Source of the DNA: Lethocerus indicus
Lineage: Eukaryota; Arthropoda; Insecta; Hemiptera; Belostomatidae
Length of the DNA stretch: 64,000 bases
Assembly (NCBI GenBank): GCA_019843655.1
Contig: JACDQD010000004.1
Coordinates: 6,820,001 to 6,884,000 of the forward strand
Direction of reading: 5' to 3'
This document shows positions 59,301 to 64,000 of the stretch, piece after piece (within the stretch, counting starts at the first letter, position 1; each line of letters opens with the position of its first letter). The translations under genes and the position numbers were made by a program. Below the pieces are notes generated by a model. It was given only the letters and a program-made list of their open reading frames with translations, searched no databases and was not told where the DNA came from.

Positions 59301-62300
59301 CGGGGATTTAGGGGCGGAGGTAGGCCCACCCCCACCTTCGCCCCAGTCGCCCCCATCAGTCCGACATCCACCCTCTGGCGTCGTTTTTTCCCCCCTCATG
59401 AGAGGGGGATGAGAGCGAATGAATTCTCGGACTCCGCGCTGCATTAAGATGGGACGTGCGGTTAGAAAGCGGCCGCCCCGCTTTAAAGTGGCTCCAATCC
59501 ACCTGAGCCACCCCCAACTACCCGGGGGGTAAAACGCTACCTTCCTTCCGCTTTACGGCCGGCCGTGGCGTATCGCATCGGATACGTTCGGATAAAATTG
59601 GAGTTCCCGACGCTCGGCACAAATTGCTCGGAAAATTCACGAATTTCGGCATGGAATAAACTGAAACGAAATTCGGGGCATTAAACAATCCCGGTTTTCT
59701 AATATATTCGAAAAAACACACCCCATTGGGTAATGGTAGATGACCTATTTTTAAATAGCGTAGTTTTAGTGATAAACTGGAATATTCGGCTGTGTACGCT
59801 ACTTAATGCTCAGGGTGGTAGTTCGACGAGTTTCCAAGTCAACATCGGAAAATTTATTATTTTTTTCAGGAATATTTCACGGGGCTGCGGTCGCGGTGTT
59901 GCATATGGTATAAGGTATTTAGTGAAAAGCGACGGAAAAAGGAGCGTATTGCACAAAACGTCGCCAGAAATTACTGTACGTGATCGAAATAACCGGTCGG
60001 GACCGGGCGCTTTTTTCCCGTTTGGGGATTTCGGGATCTCCGTAAGACTGAGAGACGCTTCCCCACCATTCCTATCCGAGGCTGCACGTGCCCGCCGCTC
60101 CCTTCCAATGAACACAACTGCATTAGACAGAAACGTGCTTTAATTCCGCAGCCGCTCAATCGAACGGAATTCAAATAGCTCTTAGTAAATCGGCGATTTA
60201 TTCGTCTACAGAAATTATTTCATGGTCTAAGGTAATACTCAGGAGTTGTGACAAAAAAGCTCATAATTAGGTTTTTGATTTTGCGCGGTCACTGGAACAC
60301 ATTAAAATAGTCTAATGAAGTCGAACGCGAAGACGCGCAAGCAAGTTCCGTTCGCAATTTAATTATAATTTACATCTGAAAATTGGATTCGAATCCCAGT
60401 TGGGGTATTAAAGAATTTCCACACGAGACCAAATTAGAATATAATAGCTCCTTCGATTTTCCGCTAGTCCTATATCGCCTGTTTGGTCCTAACCTAAACC
60501 GGTTTCGGCATTTTGTCACGGCCGACCGCATTCCATCGGTGATATAGTGAAGTACTTAGGAAATGTCGGTTGTCTATGTACCAAAAAAGTTTGAGAACTA
60601 TCTCGAAGCCAATGGAACCGCGCAAGGAACGATATTCCAAAAAAGTGCGGACACCACTCCTGATTAATTTATGATGAAATAAATTTATTAAGTTTATTCC
60701 CGGACTGTTTCGTTTGTAATCGCAGGTCCCTATTAATGCTTTCTCTAATTGCTTATTGTCTTATATCCCGGTTTTATTTGTTGTGAAATCCAGTAATTTT
60801 AAGGCTTGTTTAACCCGGATTAAATCCGAATAACGTATTGAAATTCGTACCCGGTCTGAAACTGGCCCCACGCCGCCGGCCATAGCCTTAACCGTGGGCC
60901 GACCCCACTATTGCTTTGAACGAAGGGCACTTCTAAACAGAACTAATTAAATGTGGGACTAACTTTGTACAAGTCGGTGCAAATTGAAAATTTAACAGTT
61001 AACTGCTGTGATTCCACGGGGTTATATTGGAAATATTAATAATTACGTTGTATTTTATGAAATGTTACTGCACGAAATACCGGCAAAAAATCAATTTAAG
61101 TTAAAGTTTTTCCGAATGAGTACTTGTTCTGCAGAACAAGTCAGAATGAACACATAATTAATCTTTCGAAGGGGTATTATATTTCCGAACAGACAGTTTG
61201 TTGTATTTTGAATTGGCATTTGTACGTTCGGTTTTGAACACATATACATACATGTTTGGACAGATATATTTGGAAATATTATTATAACAACAAAGCTAAC
61301 AAGAACCACTGTGAAATATGACTAGGATAGTGTTCAGCATCGGGCACGATGTAACATTACCCTTCATTATCAGGAATAAAGAAATGCAAACAAAAATCAT
61401 TCGTACTGCCGATCAGGTTTGCCGATGATAAAATGAAACGCTTTATGTTTCTGTAATCAATTTTGTGAAACAGCGCTTGAGTTTTTGTCAATGGCCTAAA
61501 TGAAGTAACGGGCATATTACTTCGTCGCGGTGAAAAACAATATTTATTATTGGACCACAAACTTTTTTTAGTTGTATGTTAGTTTGTTGAGTTATTTGTT
61601 GTTACATGCAGTAGAAAGAGCTATCAAAAAGAAAGCTTTTCAAAATGAAAAGCTGTAAAACACTAGGGTTTAAGAAACTATTACATTCAACGAATACAGT
61701 TTGTAATAGATGATATGAGGTTTTGTGATGGGGAGTATATGGCTAGATTTAACTCAGTTCCTCCAGACTGCCCAACATCAATGAGCTGGACTTGAAATGA
61801 TCCGACCGCCGAGGTATAAATCGACGACGCCCACACCGTTTTGAAATACGGCATCAGGTATGGTAGCGTTCTCAAAGGCTCTATTTCTAGCCCCCATTTC
61901 AATTCATCCCCTTTGTATACGGCGTACGTCTTTGACAATGTCCGGCCGGGGCTGACGCCCGAGGGGCGCGTTTAACTGGGTCAGCCGTTGCAAGGCGGGG
62001 TCCTATCTCGCTTTGATGCGGTCGGCGCGCATGTTTTCTCCGAATTCCGCGTTTCAAAAGGGACCGGTAAACTGTTTTAATGTTGCCGGCTGAACGGCCC
62101 CTGTAATTTGATTGGCTGCCGACGGCTACCCCCCGCCGCCGCCGCCTACAACGGTTAATTGTTCCGGCTTTATGAATTTAGCCTACCCCCAAGGCACGTC
62201 TCTCTGTATCCCCTGTCAAACCGGATTAAATTTTCGCCCGAATACAGGCATTACTTAAGCTAATTTTGCAGTACAACATAAGTCACCAGACTTAAATAAC

Positions 62301-64000
62301 TTTGGCTTTGTACAGTGTAACCGGGAATTAATGGGCGAGTATGTCTCTTAATTGTCCGCGTAGGGAGAAATGCGTGTAATGACTACTTCTGGCTCCATGT
62401 AAACTTTAATCGTATTTTAAGTACAGCTGTTGTTCTACTTAATTCTTACTTTTGCTGCGTACCTTTACCCCAACCGAGCTTTGCACATTCCCTATTGTAC
62501 ACAATTCGGGAATTTCATTCGACCCTCAATGCGTACAGCGCTGCTTCTTCTACGTTAAAATTTGAATGATTCCACGTTTACTTTTATTGGGGAATAGTTT
62601 CCGGTGGGTACACTATGAAAATCAATACTGCAGATATGATTGATTTCAAAACCAGAATTATTTATTAATTTTAATTTGTACTCGTTATAATACATATATT
62701 TTATTTTATATAGTGTGGTTCGCTGTATTCAATGTAACAAATTATATGTATGCGAACCGAAGGACCTATTTATGTAAATATTCCGCTTATCGTCCGCATA
62801 TCGAGATATTGTTAGTTTATATAGACAAAATTGATATGTTTGATTTGTTGTTGCAGTTTCTGAATATATGTTCCGATCTAAATTCGTATTACTGGATAGT
62901 CCCAATAAACGTGAACCGCCGCGGCGACAGCTTAGCCCTCTAAGAGCGATTTAAATTCGACCCTCGTCTCAGATAATCCGGCTATCGGGACGGGCTTTCG
63001 GGCTTTCGTATCGGGACAGTTTCATGCTCGCAACTGTCAAAAACTCGAGCGTAAATTGAGATTTGTGAGGGGCCGAAGTGGCGGCCTGCGGACTAACGTG
63101 CTAAGCGTTGCCGAACTTTTACGAGGGTGCCGGCGGCCCTTATCTGTCTGTGTGGGGAATCGGCCGGCCGACCGCGGGGAGATTTAAAGACCGGAGAGTT
63201 TTATTGTCTGGGGCTTGCGAAGTTGGGGGATGGGGCCGTAATTCAAGTCCCCCAAGTGCCGGGGGTGGAAAGGGGTAGGATTGAGGCGCCTCCGGACCTC
63301 GATTACGGAAAGACTCCCCCTCTTGGACGTGTCAAATGAAGACTCTAACGTCCTCATCCCCGCCGGAATGTCTGCATAATGAATACGAAACGTATCGATT
63401 ACGCGATGATACAATTTTTTCACACAAACTGTAAAACAAGTGTCCCTGAGATTAATAAATTTGGTGAAGGAAAGGAAAATAATTCAAGATTATATCTATA
63501 GCCCACTGTTTTAACATATTTCCCTAATGAATTTCCTACAACTCAATTAAATATTTAAACTAAGTATTTACCGCCGAAGATTCATAGAAACCTAGTAGTC
63601 TGATTCGCTATAGTTTTTATGGAGAAGATAGGACAAACAAAATCCAGTCAATTCAGAAGAAGATTGCGTCGCAAGGAGGAAGTCTTGAGTTTAGGAAGTT
63701 GAAGCTTGAAAAGAAATCAAAAACTATCGTTGACATGCAGGAGACGTATTGTCGGTTCACCGAGTATATGTCAAATGCTACATGAAAAAGAGATACGTGA
63801 AACAAGCTGTAACTTTGAGCTTCAGTCAAGTTGGCCTCAGCCCGGAGGGTGTGTCGCTATCCCGCCCCACAAAATCTATGAAAATTCTAGATAGAAAAGA
63901 AATACATTTCTTCAAAACGCAATACTTGGACTTATTGAATATTTTCTCCTATTTATATTAAAACGTGTGCAACAACGCAAAGTAGATTTGTTCTAATTTA

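Larger units (their letters stand above)
47191..64000. other. Non-coding region upstream of the first recognised exon
   Basis: 16.8 kb with no convincing exon on either strand. Since exon 1 starts in mid-domain in phase 0, this is either a large 5' intron of the PLC-epsilon-like gene or holds short exons I could not recognise. It contains a jockey-type LINE relic (52890-53325), a third copy of the 21-bp motif from the 41-kb element (50301-50323) and a 20-bp perfect palindrome (61122-61141). G/C-rich patches lie at 49000-49330, 56160-56230, 57240-57500, 59180-59560, 62080-62160 and 63060-63320. Confidence 0.5.

Noticed and set aside
61687..61938. 83-residue minus-strand frame considered as an upstream exon
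   Set aside because: No FERM or other motif and no clear acceptor/donor pair in the right phase.

Overview
This window looks like animal genomic DNA, most likely from an arthropod and probably an insect. The evidence is spliced coding exons with GT-AG introns, AT-rich non-coding DNA, GA/CT and TA microsatellites, a TTAA-flanked piggyBac-type MITE and the 3' relic of a jockey-type LINE. No bacterial operon, rRNA, tRNA or CRISPR structure was seen. The species cannot be named from the sequence.

Only one gene is well supported, and it lies on the minus strand. It is a phospholipase C epsilon homologue (PLCE1-like phosphoinositide-specific PLC with a Ras-family exchange-factor domain). I could place 20 coding exons between 47190 (5'-most exon visible) and 17148 (stop codon). 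All 19 splice junctions are phase-compatible. Together they encode about 1941 residues, provided one apparent missing base in exon 18 is allowed for. In order, the protein carries a FERM F2/F3-like module resembling that of talin, a CDC25 RasGEF domain with a Pro/Gln/His-rich insertion, a PH-like domain, an EF-hand region, the PLC X box, an acidic X-Y linker, the PLC Y box with a PLC-epsilon-type insertion, a C2 domain and two Ras-association domains. The catalytic His, Glu, Asp and Lys positions expected in the X box are present. The initiator ATG, 5'UTR and any earlier exons were not found and must lie in 47.2-64 kb or beyond.

Layout: 1-16.7 kb is downstream non-coding DNA. 16.7-17.1 kb is the probable 3'UTR. 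17.1-31.7 kb holds 16 closely spaced exons (RasGEF core to RA2). 31.7-47.2 kb holds four exons separated by long introns that contain most of the repeats: a 350-bp piggyBac-type MITE with four 44-bp palindromic repeats, a 3-copy tandem repeat, and a 1.4-kb element with long inverted ends and nested hairpins. 47.2-64 kb is non-coding and contains a jockey-type LINE relic.

Points for a second look: the FERM-like module joined to the RasGEF-PLC protein, which is not in the vertebrate PLC-epsilon architecture I know; a one-base frameshift in a homopolymer of exon 18; a 23-nt microexon candidate that would introduce an immediate stop; and the nested inverted-repeat element. Exon homology was judged by eye from remembered family sequences, without database searches.
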